Shown piece by piece: positions 8,975 through 19,844 of a DNA stretch of 35,548 nucleotides. This DNA comes from Methylobacter sp. (GTDB lineage Bacteria; Pseudomonadota; Gammaproteobacteria; Methylococcales; Methylomonadaceae). Location: contig JADHTX010000004.1 of the NCBI GenBank assembly GCA_016784875.1, positions 1 to 35,548 on the forward strand, written 5' to 3'. The notes under the pieces are model-generated. The model worked only from the letters and a program-made list of their open reading frames with translations. It did no database searches and was not told the origin of the DNA. Positions within the stretch are counted from its first letter, which is position 1. Each line of letters starts with the position of its first letter. The position numbers and the translations under genes were made by a program.

Positions 8975-10075
8975 ATGAAATTTATTATTAATAGAGAAGA
9001 GATTTTGCTTCCTTTACAGCAAATCGTCAGCGTAATTGAGAAAAGGCAAACAATGCCTATTCTTTCTAATGTGCTGATGGTTATTGAAGAGGACCAGCTG
9101 ATTTTAACGGGTACCGATTTGGAAATTCAGATCATTGCTAAAATTAACATTGCAACTGCGACCCCAGGGGCGATTACAGTCCCCGCTAGAAAATTTTTAG
9201 ATATTTGTAGGTTAGTACCAAGTGGAGCAGAAATTAAATTTGAATTGCAGGACGATAAGGTAAAAATAGCTTCAAGTCGAAGTCGTTTTTCATTGAGTTG
9301 TTTACCTGCCGATAATTATCCTGAATTTGCTGAGTCCGAACTTGAAAATCATTTATTTATTACGGCTGGTAAATTAAAAAAAGCCTTTGATAAGACGATC
9401 TTCTGCATGGCTAATCAAGATGTTCGCTATTATCTGAACGGCTTGTTATTTAATGTCTTTAACAGTAAATTTAAGCTGGTTGCTTCTGACGGACATAGAT
9501 TGTCTATTTATGAAGATAATTTAGAACAGCCTACCGGTTTTGAAGCCAGAATTATTCTTCCAAGAAAAGGTGTACTGGAACTCAGTAGATTACTTGACGA
9601 TCCGGAAGCTGAACTAAAAATTGAGTTTTCCAGCAACAATATTCGTATTTTTATCAAAAACCTGATTTTTTCTGCAAAATTAGTGGACTCAAAATATCCT
9701 GATTTTGGCAAAGTTTTTCAACAAGATTTTTTTAATCAAATTCATATCCAAAAGCAAATACTAAAAGACGCTTTAACTCGTGTTGCTATCTTGTCGAATG
9801 AAAAATTTAAGGGAGTGACTTTTGATATTACGCCTGACCGTTTAAAAATAAGTACCCATAACCCTGAACATGATGAAGCTGAGGAAGAGTTGGTTATTGA
9901 CTACACTGGCGAGCCCTTAACAATTGCTTTTAATGCCCAGTATTTATTGGATGCTGTATCCAACTTAGATTCTGAACTTGCTGTTTTAACTATTGCGAGT
10001 AATGCCAGTAGCTGTTTTATTGATGAACCGGGTGATTGTGGGTATAAATTTATTGTTATGCCCATGAGATTATAA
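8975..10075 (+). CDS. dnaN: DNA polymerase III beta sliding clamp
   Basis: The beta clamp is a homodimeric ring that tethers Pol III and other enzymes to DNA. The 366-residue length is standard for three repeated clamp domains. The start MKFIINREEILLPLQQI, the following KRQTMPILSNVLM and LTGTDLEIQI, and the C-terminal FIVMPMRL are characteristic; the closing MPMRL contributes to the partner-binding pocket. It sits between dnaA and recF, with 10 bases before recF, consistent with a replication operon. Confidence 0.97.
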   Translation: MKFIINREEILLPLQQIVSVIEKRQTMPILSNVLMVIEEDQLILTGTDLEIQIIAKINIATATPGAITVPARKFLDICRLVPSGAEIKFELQDDKVKIASSRSRFSLSCLPADNYPEFAESELENHLFITAGKLKKAFDKTIFCMANQDVRYYLNGLLFNVFNSKFKLVASDGHRLSIYEDNLEQPTGFEARIILPRKGVLELSRLLDDPEAELKIEFSSNNIRIFIKNLIFSAKLVDSKYPDFGKVFQQDFFNQIHIQKQILKDALTRVAILSNEKFKGVTFDITPDRLKISTHNPEHDEAEEELVIDYTGEPLTIAFNAQYLLDAVSNLDSELAVLTIASNASSCFIDEPGDCGYKFIVMPMRL

Positions 10076-10085
10076 ACTTGCCGTA

Positions 10086-11162
10086 ATGACTTTGTTGAAA
10101 CTGGATATTTACTCAGTCAGAAATATCCACAAGGAATCGATAATCCCCTCTCCAAAAATTAATCTGATTTTTGGAGAAAATGCCAGTGGAAAAAGCGCTC
10201 TACTCGAAGCTATTTTTATTCTCGGACGCGCTAAGTCTTATCGCTGTTCAACAATAAAATCCGTTATCAATTTTACCAAAAATCAGTTAGTTGTTTCAGC
10301 GCAGTCATTACAAAAAAACGGCAACCAGTTACAGTTGGGCATACAGCTCGATGGAAAAAATATTGATATTCATATCAATCAGCAAGCAAAACAAAAACGC
10401 TCCGATTTAGCTTATGCATTACCGTTACAACTGATTCATCCAAAAAGTTATGAGTTACTTGATGCCGGTTCGCAAGTAAGAAGAGAATTTTTAGATTGGG
10501 GTGTTTTTAATCATGATCATGATTTTTTATTTGCTTGGCGTAAGTATAAAAAAGCCTTATCTCAGCGCAATGCTCTGTTGAAAACAAAACATCTTGACCA
10601 AATTAATGTTTGGGATAAAGAACTCGTTTATTACGGTACAATAGTCGATTGTTTTCGTCAGCAGTATTTAGAAAAATTCAAACCCGTTTTTATTGAAATT
10701 ATCGACAAATTCCTCGATCTTGATGGTGTTGATTTGAAGCTCGTGTCTGGTTGGGATATGGCCAAGGACTTTAATGTAATTCTAATTGAGGATCGGGATA
10801 AAGACTTGCGTTATGGTTTTACCCATAGTGGGCCACATCGCGCTGATTTTCAATTATTGATTAATAACCGTTTAGCAAAAGATTTTGTTTCTCGGGGTCA
10901 ATTAAAATTATTAGTCATGAGTTTGAAATTAGCTCAGGTTCAATTGCTTGCTAATGAGCATAGTCAAACAGGTTGTATTTTGATTGATGATTTCGCTGCT
11001 GAACTCGATGTTATTAACAGGGCTAAATTATTAAGCTATTTATCGAAAATGGCTTGCCAAGTATTTATTACAGCAACGGAAAAAAATGATTTTGGCAATT
11101 TAAGTCAAATTAAAATTTACAAAATGTTCCACGTGGAACATGGCACCATAAAATCCGTGTAA
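10086..11162 (+). CDS. recF: DNA replication and repair ATPase RecF
   Basis: RecF acts with RecO and RecR to load RecA at single-strand gaps. The 358-residue protein has Walker A GENASGKSALLEA near residues 30-42, an SMC-like signature region FVSRGQLKLLVMSLKLAQ, and Walker B CILIDDFAAELD. The signature reads SRGQLK where many homologues have SRGQQK. The C-terminal sequence MFHVEHGTIKSV is encoded by the first parS-type palindrome, so the reading frame has been extended into, or shaped by, that DNA site. It lies between dnaN and gyrB. Confidence 0.95.
   Translation: MTLLKLDIYSVRNIHKESIIPSPKINLIFGENASGKSALLEAIFILGRAKSYRCSTIKSVINFTKNQLVVSAQSLQKNGNQLQLGIQLDGKNIDIHINQQAKQKRSDLAYALPLQLIHPKSYELLDAGSQVRREFLDWGVFNHDHDFLFAWRKYKKALSQRNALLKTKHLDQINVWDKELVYYGTIVDCFRQQYLEKFKPVFIEIIDKFLDLDGVDLKLVSGWDMAKDFNVILIEDRDKDLRYGFTHSGPHRADFQLLINNRLAKDFVSRGQLKLLVMSLKLAQVQLLANEHSQTGCILIDDFAAELDVINRAKLLSYLSKMACQVFITATEKNDFGNLSQIKIYKMFHVEHGTIKSV
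11125..11140. promoter_or_regulatory. parS: parS-type centromere site 1 (inside recF)
   Basis: TGTTCCACGTGGAACA is a perfect 16-bp palindrome, flanked by A and T that extend it to 18 bp. It matches the chromosomal parS sequence bound by ParB in Pseudomonas and related bacteria and the wider consensus of that family. It is wholly inside the recF coding region, where it encodes MFHVEH. A ParB dimer would nucleate here and spread, marking the origin region for segregation by ParA; parAB themselves are not in the window. Confidence 0.85.
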
Positions 11163-11178
11163 TGTTCCACGTGGAACA
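11163..11178. promoter_or_regulatory. parS: parS-type centromere site 2 (recF-gyrB gap)
   Basis: This is a second perfect copy of TGTTCCACGTGGAACA, extended to 20 bp by flanking AA and TT, centred 38 bp from the first copy. It begins directly after the recF stop codon and ends 26 bases before the gyrB start, so bound ParB could also affect gyrB transcription. Confidence 0.85.
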
Positions 11179-11192
11179 TTCACAACCAATAG

Positions 11193-13670
<2,478 letters not shown>

Positions 13671-13745
13671 TCTGTTGTCGAGTAATACAGATATAGCTAA
13701 AGATACAATAACAACAATCCAACACGATTTTGGATAACAACTACC

Positions 13746-13796
13746 AACCTATGCTGCCAGGTATACAGAAATTTTTCACAATTAATGGCATAGGTT
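13746..13796. repeat. 9-bp inverted repeat in gyrB-lgt gap
   Basis: AACCTATGC (13746-13754) and GCATAGGTT (13788-13796) are perfect complements separated by 33 bases, with a further CCA/TGG match just inside after a TG bulge. It lies in the 238-base gap after gyrB. There is no T-run directly after it, so a simple terminator is unlikely; a folded leader for lgt or a small mobile repeat are possible. Confidence 0.35.
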
Positions 13797-13908
13797 CCGG
13801 ATGTTTTTATTATTTATGACGAAACAACATTTTCGCGTGACACGAAAGTTGAAAAAGAATTTATCTTTCAATGGTTATCATTTTATTAAATTAGTCATTT
13901 AACACATT

Positions 13909-14685
13909 ATGCTGAATTTTCCACACATTGATCCCATCGCTCTTAGCTTAGGCCCGATAAAAATTCATTGGTACGGCCTGATGTACCTGATAGGTTTTGC
14001 CGCCGTCTGGTTTTTAGGACAAAAACGAGCCGAACAACCGTGGTCGCCAATCAAGCCGGAGGCGATAGAAGACCTGGTTACTTACGGTGCCTTCGGCGTT
14101 GTCCTGGGCGGCAGAATCGGCTATATCCTGTTTTATAACTTTGATGGTTTTTTAAGTAATCCGCTGGTACTGTTTAAAATCTGGCAAGGCGGTATGTCCT
14201 TTCATGGCGGCATGTTGGGTGTATTCATCGCGATGTGGTTATTTGCCAGAAAACAGCAATGCAGCATGTTGCAATTGACCGATATTATCGCACCGCTGGC
14301 ACCTATCGGCTTGGGAGCGGGTCGTATTGGTAATTTCATTAATTCCGAATTATGGGGTAGGCCTACCGATGTGCCTTGGGCCATGGTATTTCCTACCGGC
14401 GGCCCGTTAGCGCGTCACCCTTCGCAATTATACGAGGCCTTTCTAGAGGGAGTGGTGTTGTTTGCGATTCTCTGGGTATATTCCAGTAAACCAAGACCGG
14501 TTATGGCCACGACTGGCATGGCGCTGTTTTTTTACGGATGCTTCAGGTTCTTCGTCGAGTTTTTTAGAATGCCGGACGCGCAACTAGGTTATTTGGCTTT
14601 AGACTGGGTGACCATGGGGCAAATACTGTCAACGCCGATGATTTTGATCGGCGCTGGGTTGTTTTATTTTGCGCATAAAAAGTAA
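13909..14685 (+). CDS. lgt: Prolipoprotein diacylglyceryl transferase
   Basis: Lgt moves a diacylglyceryl group from phosphatidylglycerol to the lipobox cysteine of prolipoproteins in the inner membrane, the first step of lipoprotein maturation. The 258-residue polytopic protein has [12 protein letters not shown], the [11 protein letters not shown] loop, and the family signature [15 protein letters not shown] with its invariant arginine and asparagine. HPSQLYEA and a final hydrophobic helix follow. In many gammaproteobacteria lgt lies just upstream of thyA; here the two are about 5 kb apart because of the inserted restriction-modification debris. Confidence 0.96.
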   Translation: MLNFPHIDPIALSLGPIKIHWYGLMYLIGFAAVWFLGQKRAEQPWSPIKPEAIEDLVTYGAFGVVLGGRIGYILFYNFDGFLSNPLVLFKIWQGGMSFHGGMLGVFIAMWLFARKQQCSMLQLTDIIAPLAPIGLGAGRIGNFINSELWGRPTDVPWAMVFPTGGPLARHPSQLYEAFLEGVVLFAILWVYSSKPRPVMATTGMALFFYGCFRFFVEFFRMPDAQLGYLALDWVTMGQILSTPMILIGAGLFYFAHKK

Positions 14686-14693
14686 TCTAACGC

Positions 14694-15791
14694 TTGCCGA
14701 AACCGGCCTTGTTTTTGTGCGACCGGGACGAGCTGCGTGAACAGGGTTACAACAAGCTTAAAGCAGTATTCGGCGACAATGCCCGTATCGTTATCAATAC
14801 CAAAGGCGAAAACAGCGCCAAAAACGCCCGGATTCATATTGCGACTTACCAAACCTTGGGGCTGGATGACGAAGAGAACGACACCGCCAACAACCTCAAA
14901 TACTTTGGCGAACCGGTTTACGAATACAATCTGATCCAAGCCCAGGAAGACGACTACCTCGCCGCTTGCGAAATCATCAAACGCAAGGCCTCGATAGACG
15001 GCAAAACCTTTACCGGTGAAGAGGTGCTTAAAGCCAAGCCGATTGACGCCAAAACCGGCAGAGAAATCAGGCAGGAAGAAATCAAAGACCAATACACGTC
15101 CCGGCATTTCGACAGCCAACTACTGATACCGGAACGCATTGCGGCCATGTGCGAGGATTTGTTCAAGCAGCTTTGCCAACACGGCGGCCCCGAGCAGAAA
15201 GCGATTATTTTTTGCACCCGCGAAATCCACGCCGACCGCGTCGCCAAACAACATTACGCATTCAAATGCATGGGCACGGCTAACGGCGGGAGAGAATTGA
15301 TAGAGCCGATGCGCGGCTCCGGCGAACGGGCTTTCATCGCTTGCACCGTCGATTTGTTGGCGACCGGCGTCGATATAGAACGGCTTAATGCCGTGGTGTT
15401 TTTCCGTTATCTGGAATCCAGCATCCTGTTTTACCAAATGGTCGGACGCGGCACCCGTATCGACGAAGTCACGCAAAAATACAAATTCTGGCTGTACGAT
15501 TACACCGGCGTAACCGACTTGTTCGGCACCGATTTTATTAGCGCGCACAGTTCAGGCAAAAACAAGACCGGCGGTGGTGGAGGCGAAGACGGCGGAGATG
15601 ATGGCGAAGGAGAAGACGAACCGCCGGTGATTCAAATTGGCGGGCAAACCGTGACCGTCAACTCGGAAGGCCGCTTCATCCTGAGCCGTCGCGAAGGCCG
15701 GGATGTGAAAATCCCGATAGAGGAATACCGCCGGGAAATGCTGCAACGGGTGCTCAGCGAGGCGGGCAACTTGCGGGATTTTCGGCCTTAA
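14694..15791 (+). pseudogene. hsdR: Type I restriction endonuclease subunit R remnant
   Basis: The open frame of 365 codons is an EcoEI-type HsdR helicase with large parts missing. It opens at a TTG in the middle of a helicase domain (PALFLCDRDELREQGYNKL), 8 bases after lgt, so the N-terminal nuclease and Walker A are gone. IATYQTLGLDDEEND joins directly to TANNLKYFGEPVYEY, removing the DEAH-box and TATP segment. A second in-frame gap lies at ADRVAKQ/HYAFKCMG. The later helicase motifs TTGVD-like ATGVDIERLNAVVFF and QMVGRGTRID survive, then a Gly/Asp/Glu linker. The C-terminus stops at LRDFRP, short of the usual end. It cannot be an active translocase or nuclease. Family assignment is firm; the exact deletion sizes are estimates from remembered homologues. 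Confidence 0.85.
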
Positions 15792-15849
15792 AGAAATTGG
15801 GTAAACCGGCTGGTGTTATATTGGATGCTAAAGAGAGGTTGTTTGGGAT

Positions 15850-16450
15850 ATGAGTTGGCCGATAAAAAAACTTTCTACTGTTGCACAAATAAACCCCAGT
15901 AGAACCAAAACCATACGCGAAGACCATACAAAAACTTCTTTCATTCCAATGGAAAATGTAGATGGTGTAAATGGGATTGTAATTGAGGCATTGAATCGGC
16001 CTTATGCAGAGGTAAAAAAGGGATACACATATTTTGAAGAAAACGATGTGATATTCGCAAAGATCACGCCTTGTATGCAAAACGGAAAAAATGCAATTGT
16101 CACCGGTTTAATTGATGGTATTGGTTTTGGGTCAACAGAGTTTCACGTTATTAGATGCTCAGAAGAAGTAATTCCTGAATGGATACATTTATTTTTACGC
16201 AGACAAGAAACTCTTGATGCAGCCATTAAAACTTTTTACTGTAGCAGTTGGACAAAAGCGTGTGCCAGCCAACTTCTTAGAAAATTTAGAAATACCGATA
16301 CCAGTATCAGTTGAAGAGCAATACCAAATTGTGTCATGTCTTAAAGCTCAACTAGACGAAGTAAAAACTGCGCGTAAGGCGGCAGAAATGCAACTAGCGG
16401 AAATTAAACGATTGCCGACGCAATTGTTGGCCCAAGCTTTCAAGCTATGA
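15850..16450 (+). pseudogene. hsdS: Frameshifted half-size type I specificity subunit HsdS
   Basis: The first part (MSWPIKKLSTVAQINPSRTK onward) is a target-recognition domain. The second part, in the +1 frame, gives FTVAVGQKRVPANFLENLEIP and the coiled-coil end VKTARKAAEMQLAEIKRLPTQLLAQAFKL. The frames join at a run of five T at about 16235-16239: removing one T restores AIKTFTVAVG, so a single-base insertion is inferred. Even repaired it would be about 199 residues with only one recognition domain, half of a normal HsdS, which would need to dimerise. It follows the hsdR remnant and would have given the methylase and nuclease their DNA target. Confidence 0.8.
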
Positions 16451-16477
16451 GTAGCCAACCAGATAGAAAACAACTTG

Positions 16478-16549
16478 TTGTAGGAGTGGGCCGTGCCCGC
16501 GATTGGGCAGCAACATGACTCAAATCGCGGACACGGCCCGCTCCTACAA
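16478..16549. repeat. REP palindrome pair 1
   Basis: TTGTAGGAGTGGGCCGTGCC and its inverted partner ending CGGCCCGCTCCTACAA face each other across a short spacer, forming a 72-base imperfect hairpin. The core sequence recurs at 16661-16732 and 17319-17343, bracketing a REP-associated transposase, which is the classical REP/BIME arrangement. Confidence 0.8.
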
Positions 16550-16660
16550 GATAAACCTTGGTAATAAAATGAGCAGTAGAATAAGTGCAATAAACTCCAT
16601 GAATAGTTACTGACTAAAGCCCTCGAGAACAAATAAACATGCCTTGTTCAAATAAATTTG

Positions 16661-16732
16661 TTGTAGGAGCGGGCCGTGCCCGCGATCTGAGTCGTGCCTA
16701 GCCCTATTCGCGGGCATGGCCCGTTCCCACAA
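16661..16732. repeat. REP palindrome pair 2
   Basis: A second inverted REP pair, TTGTAGGAGCGGGCCGTGCC facing GGCATGGCCCGTTCCCACAA. Its right half overlaps the apparent start of the transposase frame, whose GTG is at 16694. Confidence 0.8.
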
Positions 16733-17191
16733 AAAAATCGACCCGGACATCAGGCATTGCGTAAGGGAAGAGCGTCTTTGCCTAACCACGTTTATTTGAT
16801 AACCGCGACAACGCTTAATCGCCAATGTTTTTTTGATAAATTTAACGCCGGTTGCGCCGCCGCACGATGTTTTGAAAGCAACGAAATTCTTGGCGATGCC
16901 CGAATGCTCGCTTGGGTTCTGATGCCGGATCATGCGCATTGGCTTGTTGGTTTGGGTATGCAAGATAATTTAAGTATTGTCGTCAATCGGCTGAAATCGT
17001 CCAGTTCAAGATTGGCGAATCGCGTTCTTGAACGTAGCGGGACGCTATGGGAACCGGGGTATCATGATCACGCCTTACGCGCCGAGGAGGATTTACTCAA
17101 TATCGCTCGATACATTATTGCCAATCCTTTGCGGGCAGGGCTGGTTCAACGGGTAGGGGATTATCCGTTTTGGAATGCGATTTGGGTTTGA
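16694..17191 (+). CDS. REP-associated tyrosine transposase (RAYT)
   Basis: RAYTs are single-copy HUH/Y1 enzymes that bind and cleave REP palindromes as single strands and are thought to spread them. The protein shows the HUH motif as MPDHAHWLV (His80, His82), WEPGYHDHAL with the candidate catalytic Tyr123, and the family end IARYIIANPLRAGLV then YPFWNAIWV. REP elements lie on both sides. The first 18 or so residues are translated from REP pair 2, so the true start may be further in (near HQALRKGR, which lacks an obvious ATG) or the native start was replaced. All catalytic motifs are intact. It sits between hsdS and hsdM and probably moved into the already dying locus. Confidence 0.85.
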   Translation: MPSPIRGHGPFPQKNRPGHQALRKGRASLPNHVYLITATTLNRQCFFDKFNAGCAAARCFESNEILGDARMLAWVLMPDHAHWLVGLGMQDNLSIVVNRLKSSSSRLANRVLERSGTLWEPGYHDHALRAEEDLLNIARYIIANPLRAGLVQRVGDYPFWNAIWV

Positions 17192-17222
17192 TTTTTAGTT
17201 GCAGCAGTAATTAGATGACTGG

Positions 17223-17250
17223 ACCATTTCGAGGATGTCCTCGTAATGGT
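17223..17250. terminator. Strong hairpin after the RAYT gene
   Basis: ACCATT-T-CGAGGA, a TG loop and TCCTCG-T-AATGGT form a 12-bp stem with one T-T mismatch, 31 bases after the transposase stop. No T-run follows, so Rho-independent termination is uncertain; a structural end of the element is also possible. Confidence 0.4.
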
Positions 17251-17318
17251 TGAAATCGGTTCAGGCGCAAGATATTAACTCCCTGGCTTCAGGTTATCTG
17301 GGGTGGCAAGAAAGTTTT

Positions 17319-17343
17319 TCGCGGGCATGGCCCGCTCCTACAA
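17319..17343. repeat. Single REP element 3
   Basis: TCGCGGGCATGGCCCGCTCC followed by TACAA repeats the right half of REP pair 2. It ends 13 bases before the hsdM start codon and marks the right side of the RAYT/REP unit. Confidence 0.75.
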
Positions 17344-17356
17344 AATATAATGAAAT

Positions 17357-19294
17357 ATGATCAACAAACCCAGCAACACACTAAAAACAGCGAAAAAAGG
17401 CAAATCGCCCAAGTCTATCGCTTCCACGCAATCGCTATCCTCATTTGTTAAAGCCATTTGCGACGTGATGCGCCGCTCCAATTGCGCCAGCGCCTTGCAG
17501 TATGTGCCGGAATTAACCTGGATCCTGTTTTTGCGCATTCTGGATGCGCAAGAGCAAAAGGCGAGGGAACAAGCCGAGGCATTAGGTAACGATTATGCCC
17601 CGGCCTTGACTGCGCCCTATCGCTGGCAGGATTGGGCAGCGCCGTTTGCCGATTAGGAAGAGACGGGAGAACAAGCTATCGGTTGGAAGCGCAAGGAGCT
17701 TTACGCGGCGGGCGACGGCAAGCTGTTCGAGTTTATTAATAACGAACAGCTGCCGCATTTGCACAGTCTGGATGTCGATCCTAACACCCAGTTGCCTAAT
17801 AGCAATGCCAGCCGCAAACAGCGGGTGATCGGCCGGATTATGACGGCGGTGGAAAAAGTGCGGGTCGATAGCGAAACCAATCTGCGCGATATTCTCGACA
17901 AGGTGCATGAAATCCATATCGACCATATCGACGACACTCACTTTTTTACCTTGTCGCAAGTCTATGAAGATTTGCTGCTGAAAATGGGCGAGAAAAATTC
18001 CGACGGCGGCCAGTTTTTTACGCCGCCCGAAGTGATCCGGGGCATGGTGTATATTCTCGATCCGCAAGCCGGGGAAACGGTTTACGATCCTTGTTGCGGC
18101 ACCGGCGGCTTTTTGGCGGTGGCGTTCGAGCATATCAGCCGCAATTTGGGCAATTCGCCCACCGCGACGATGTTGGATGTGTTGAAACACGATACCTTTT
18201 TCGGCAGGGAAAAAGAGAACTTGGTTTTTCCTATCGCGTTAGCCAATTTGATCCTGCACGGCATAGACCAGCCGAATTTGTGGTACGGCAATACGCTGAC
18301 CAACCGGCCTACTTATGCCGGTTTGTTTGAGCAAGCCCCGGCCACTTTCGATGTGATTTTGACCAATCCGCCGTTCGGCGGCAAGGAAGGCACGGATGCG
18401 CAAAAGAATTACAGCTTCGAAACCGGTTCGACCCAGGTTTTGTTCCTGCAACATATTTTGGCCGACCTGAAACTGCCGATGGACGGCAAAGCGGGTGGGC
18501 GTTGCGGTATTGTGTTGGATGAAGGCTTGTTGTTCCGAACCAATGAGAGCGCCTTTGTCGAAACCAAGCGCAAGCTGGTCGATGAATGCGATTTGTGGTG
18601 CATCATCAGCTTGCCGGGCGGCGTATTTTCAACAGCGGGAGCCGGTGTTAAAACCAATTTGCTGTTTTTTACCAAGGGTAAAAAAACCGAACGCATTTGG
18701 TATTATGATTTATCGCAAATCAAAGTTGGCAAGAAAACACCGACGACCTTGGCTTATTTTGGTTTCGATAAGCAAGGCGGTGTTCTGGATGATGCCGATT
18801 TGCCGAGGCCATTAGTCGCTGACTGGCTGGAACAGGAGGGTAATCAGGGCAAAGTCTTTTCTTCGGTTGCAAGGTTGCTCAGCAAACATGGAACACCTGA
18901 AGCGGACAGCGATTTTTCCTGGACGGTGGACTTTGCCGCTCGTCGTGTCAAGGCTCAGGCGGATATGCAGCCGTTTCTGGAAGAGCTTAAAAATCTCACC
19001 GAAGCATTACTGCCGCTGAAAGAGGATTTGAAAGCGCTGAAAAAGGATAAGGCCGACAAGGAAAAAATATCGGCTATTGAAGGGGCTATCAAAGTCAAAG
19101 AAAAAGCCGTCCGCGAAGCGCAAACCAAGGCTGCGGACATAGACGCTACGGTTTGTGACCTGAAAGTCGTTAATCCTAATGTGAAGGCGATTGTCGATAC
19201 CCGCACCGTGTTGGAGATTATCGATAATATCAATCTGCAAGGTCAGATAGCTGCTACGGCTATGAACAATTTGCGGGGATTGTTGGCGGAGTAG
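17357..19294 (+). pseudogene. hsdM: Type I DNA methyltransferase HsdM interrupted by one amber codon
   Basis: HsdM methylates adenine in the type I target using S-adenosylmethionine. From ATG 17357 the frame runs 99 codons (SFVKAICDVMRRSNCASALQ and so on), meets TAG at 17654-17656, then continues in the same frame without another stop to 19294, about 645 codons. Read through, the N-terminal helical domain flows on into EETGEQAIGWKRKELY and FEFINNEQLPHL. The methylase core is intact: GQFFTPPEV, DPCCGTGGFL for AdoMet binding and the catalytic LTNPPFGG. A lysine-rich coiled coil lies near the C-terminus. So this is a complete gene with a single nonsense mutation. A shorter product from an internal start (a TTG at 17759) would lack the N-terminal domain. 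Gene order R-S-M is unusual. Confidence 0.85.
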
Positions 19295-19338
19295 GTCATT
19301 TCGTATAAATTCAAAACATAACGCAGATGTTTTTTTGA

Positions 19339-19728
19339 TTGGCGAGAGTCTCGCAACTTGCGGCTAATCTTGAGCAGGTCGTGGAATCGCTGGCGGAACT
19401 GCTTATACCGGATAGCGCTACGATGTTGATCGGATTGGCTAAATACGCTATTGAGCGTTTAGAAAGCGCTCTGGAACAGATTGACGATTTGAATGGCGAG
19501 GTTGACGGTATTGTACAAGCACTTAATATGCTAGTGTTTTCGAACATCGTTAATTAAACCAATAATAGGGCTTATGCAGATGCGGTGAAGTTAATTCGCC
19601 GAATTGGTGGGATAATGATTACCCTGAATCGAAATCGGGAGTTTGGCGATTATTTGGTTGAGTTGCGCGTTCGCTTTAAAATTAAGCGAGATTTCATTAA
19701 ACTTCTGGATGGGTTGGGTGGCCATTAG
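19339..19728 (+). pseudogene. Remnant resembling a SWIM zinc-finger family protein
   Basis: A 72-codon frame beginning with TTG (19339-19557; VESLAELLIPDSATMLIG, then YAIERLESALEQIDDLNGEV) is followed, after a TAA and still in the same frame, by about 56 codons to a TAG at 19726. The second piece contains YADAVKLIRRIGGIM, EFGDYLVELR and KRDFIKLLDGLG. Both pieces resemble parts of the C-terminal half of SWIM zinc-finger proteins as I remember them, with the stretch between largely missing. No zinc-finger CxCnCxH motif is present. It probably arrived with the restriction locus. The family assignment is tentative; that this is a broken gene is more secure. Confidence 0.4.
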
Positions 19729-19844
19729 TCTGAAAGATTGAATTTATTTGCCAAGGACGATTGAAATCACCCTACAAACGTACTCGTCAAGATTTAGGGA
19801 AATATTAACCCTATCTAAAAAACTAACAGTTATGAAAGAACTGC

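Noticed and set aside
10123-10131. ATATCCACA in recF as a further DnaA box
   Set aside because: It is a one-mismatch match inside coding sequence, well away from the cluster, and expected by chance.
14664-15548. Long minus-strand frames opposite hsdR
   Set aside because: They are shadows of a GC-richer coding strand; the plus-strand helicase motifs are unmistakable.
16235-16239. T5 run in hsdS as a phase-variation switch
   Set aside because: A five-base run is too short for frequent slippage, and the neighbouring hsd genes are also broken, so simple decay is the better reading.
17654-17656. TAG in hsdM as programmed recoding (for example pyrrolysine)
   Set aside because: Nothing else in the window suggests recoding, and the companion genes are plainly degraded.
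17582-18190. 202-codon minus-strand frame opposite hsdM
   Set aside because: It is antisense to the conserved methylase core and has no independent support.
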